Origin: Candidatus Hydrogenedentota bacterium
GTDB taxonomy: Bacteria > Hydrogenedentota > Hydrogenedentia > Hydrogenedentales > SCBR16-9
DNA length: 6,171 bases
Assembly (NCBI GenBank): GCA_007116095.1
Contig: SKJD01000274.1
Coordinates: 1 to 6,171 of the forward strand
Direction of reading: 5' to 3'
The notes under the pieces are model-generated. The model searched no databases and was not told the origin of the DNA. It saw only the letters and a program-made list of their open reading frames with translations. Numbering within the stretch: the stretch's first letter is position 1; every line of letters begins with the position of its first letter. Positions 6,088 to 6,171 of this stretch are shown in pieces. Made by a program: the position numbers and the translations under genes.

Positions 6088-6127
6088 CCCGATCTCCGTC
6101 CCAGAATGTTTCTGTGTGGAGATCGGG
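6088..6127. repeat. 10-bp perfect inverted repeat
   Basis: CCCGATCTCC (6088-6097) and GGAGATCGGG (6118-6127) are exact complements around a 20-base loop. The repeat lies inside the small minus-strand ORF near its start codon. There is no T-tract on the minus strand; on the plus-strand left side an A-run (6083-6087) precedes it, which reads as five T bases after the hairpin on the minus strand. It might act as a minus-strand terminator or be chance. Confidence 0.35.
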
Positions 6128-6171
6128 CATGTTGCTGTCATAGGCGCTTGGGCTAACTCAACGTTGTGGTT

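Larger units (their letters stand above)
5893..6130 (-). pseudogene. Small hypothetical minus-strand ORF, apparently frameshifted
   Basis: A minus-strand frame starts at ATG (6128-6130) and gives 58 residues beginning MPDLHTETFWDGDRVFHMPH, ending at TGA 5954-5956. A second frame starts at ATG 5962-5964 behind a good AGGGAGG ribosome site and gives 23 residues, MVSDEQETLFANELETM then TSEKLV. The two overlap at a tandem ATGG duplication (plus-strand CCAT twice, 5961-5968). Removing one copy would join them into about 79 residues. The frame is closed upstream by a TGA before GTT-AGC, so it is not a longer gene entering from the right edge. No family is recognised. The second frame stops 20 bases before the transposase ATG, so these could also be leader ORFs of the insertion sequence. 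Confidence 0.35.

Noticed and set aside
1..6171. CRISPR arrays, tRNA or rRNA genes
   Set aside because: No regularly spaced direct repeats, cloverleaf sequence or ribosomal RNA signature was found on either strand.

Overview
The window holds three intact plus-strand genes, all G+C-rich, in the order: a secreted GH84-type glycosidase (1041-2792), a DegT/DnrJ/EryC1/StrS-family PLP aminotransferase (3081-4355), and a cytoplasmic metallo-amidase of the neutral/alkaline ceramidase superfamily (4416-5690). Both flanks are visibly more AT-rich and hold only broken pieces of genes. This gene repertoire, plus a stray DUF1559-type pseudopilin C-terminus and a planctomycete-style integrase fragment, suggests a bacterium of the Planctomycetota/PVC or Candidatus Hydrogenedentota kind. 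That placement rests on recalled family distribution, not on a search.

Left flank (1-1040). An N-terminal piece of a tyrosine integrase runs in from the left edge. A C-rich stretch and a hairpin with a T-tract (552-574) follow. The last ~65 codons of an H-X-DG type pseudopilin (603-800) come next. The promoter region of the glycosidase contains two copies of the palindrome GGCATGCC beside a plausible -35/-10 pair.

Core (1041-5690). The glycosidase has a signal peptide, a beta-sandwich domain and a GH84 catalytic barrel with the Asp-Asp pair. A 288-bp spacer, rich in GC hairpins, separates it from the aminotransferase. The aminotransferase (GTG start) and the amidase (TTG start) each have a clear Shine-Dalgarno sequence and lie 60 bp apart, so they are probably co-transcribed. 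A speculative joint role is processing of N-acylated amino sugars or aminocyclitols: glycoside cleavage outside the cytoplasm, then amide hydrolysis and transamination inside.

Right flank (5688-6171). A minus-strand 5' fragment of an IS3-family OrfA transposase, carrying a one-base frameshift, begins at the amidase stop codon. Beyond it are a small frameshifted minus-strand ORF of unknown family and a 10-bp inverted repeat. A 15-bp exact inverted repeat is shared between the two flanks (278-292 and 6021-6035). The core therefore sits between decayed mobile-element debris.
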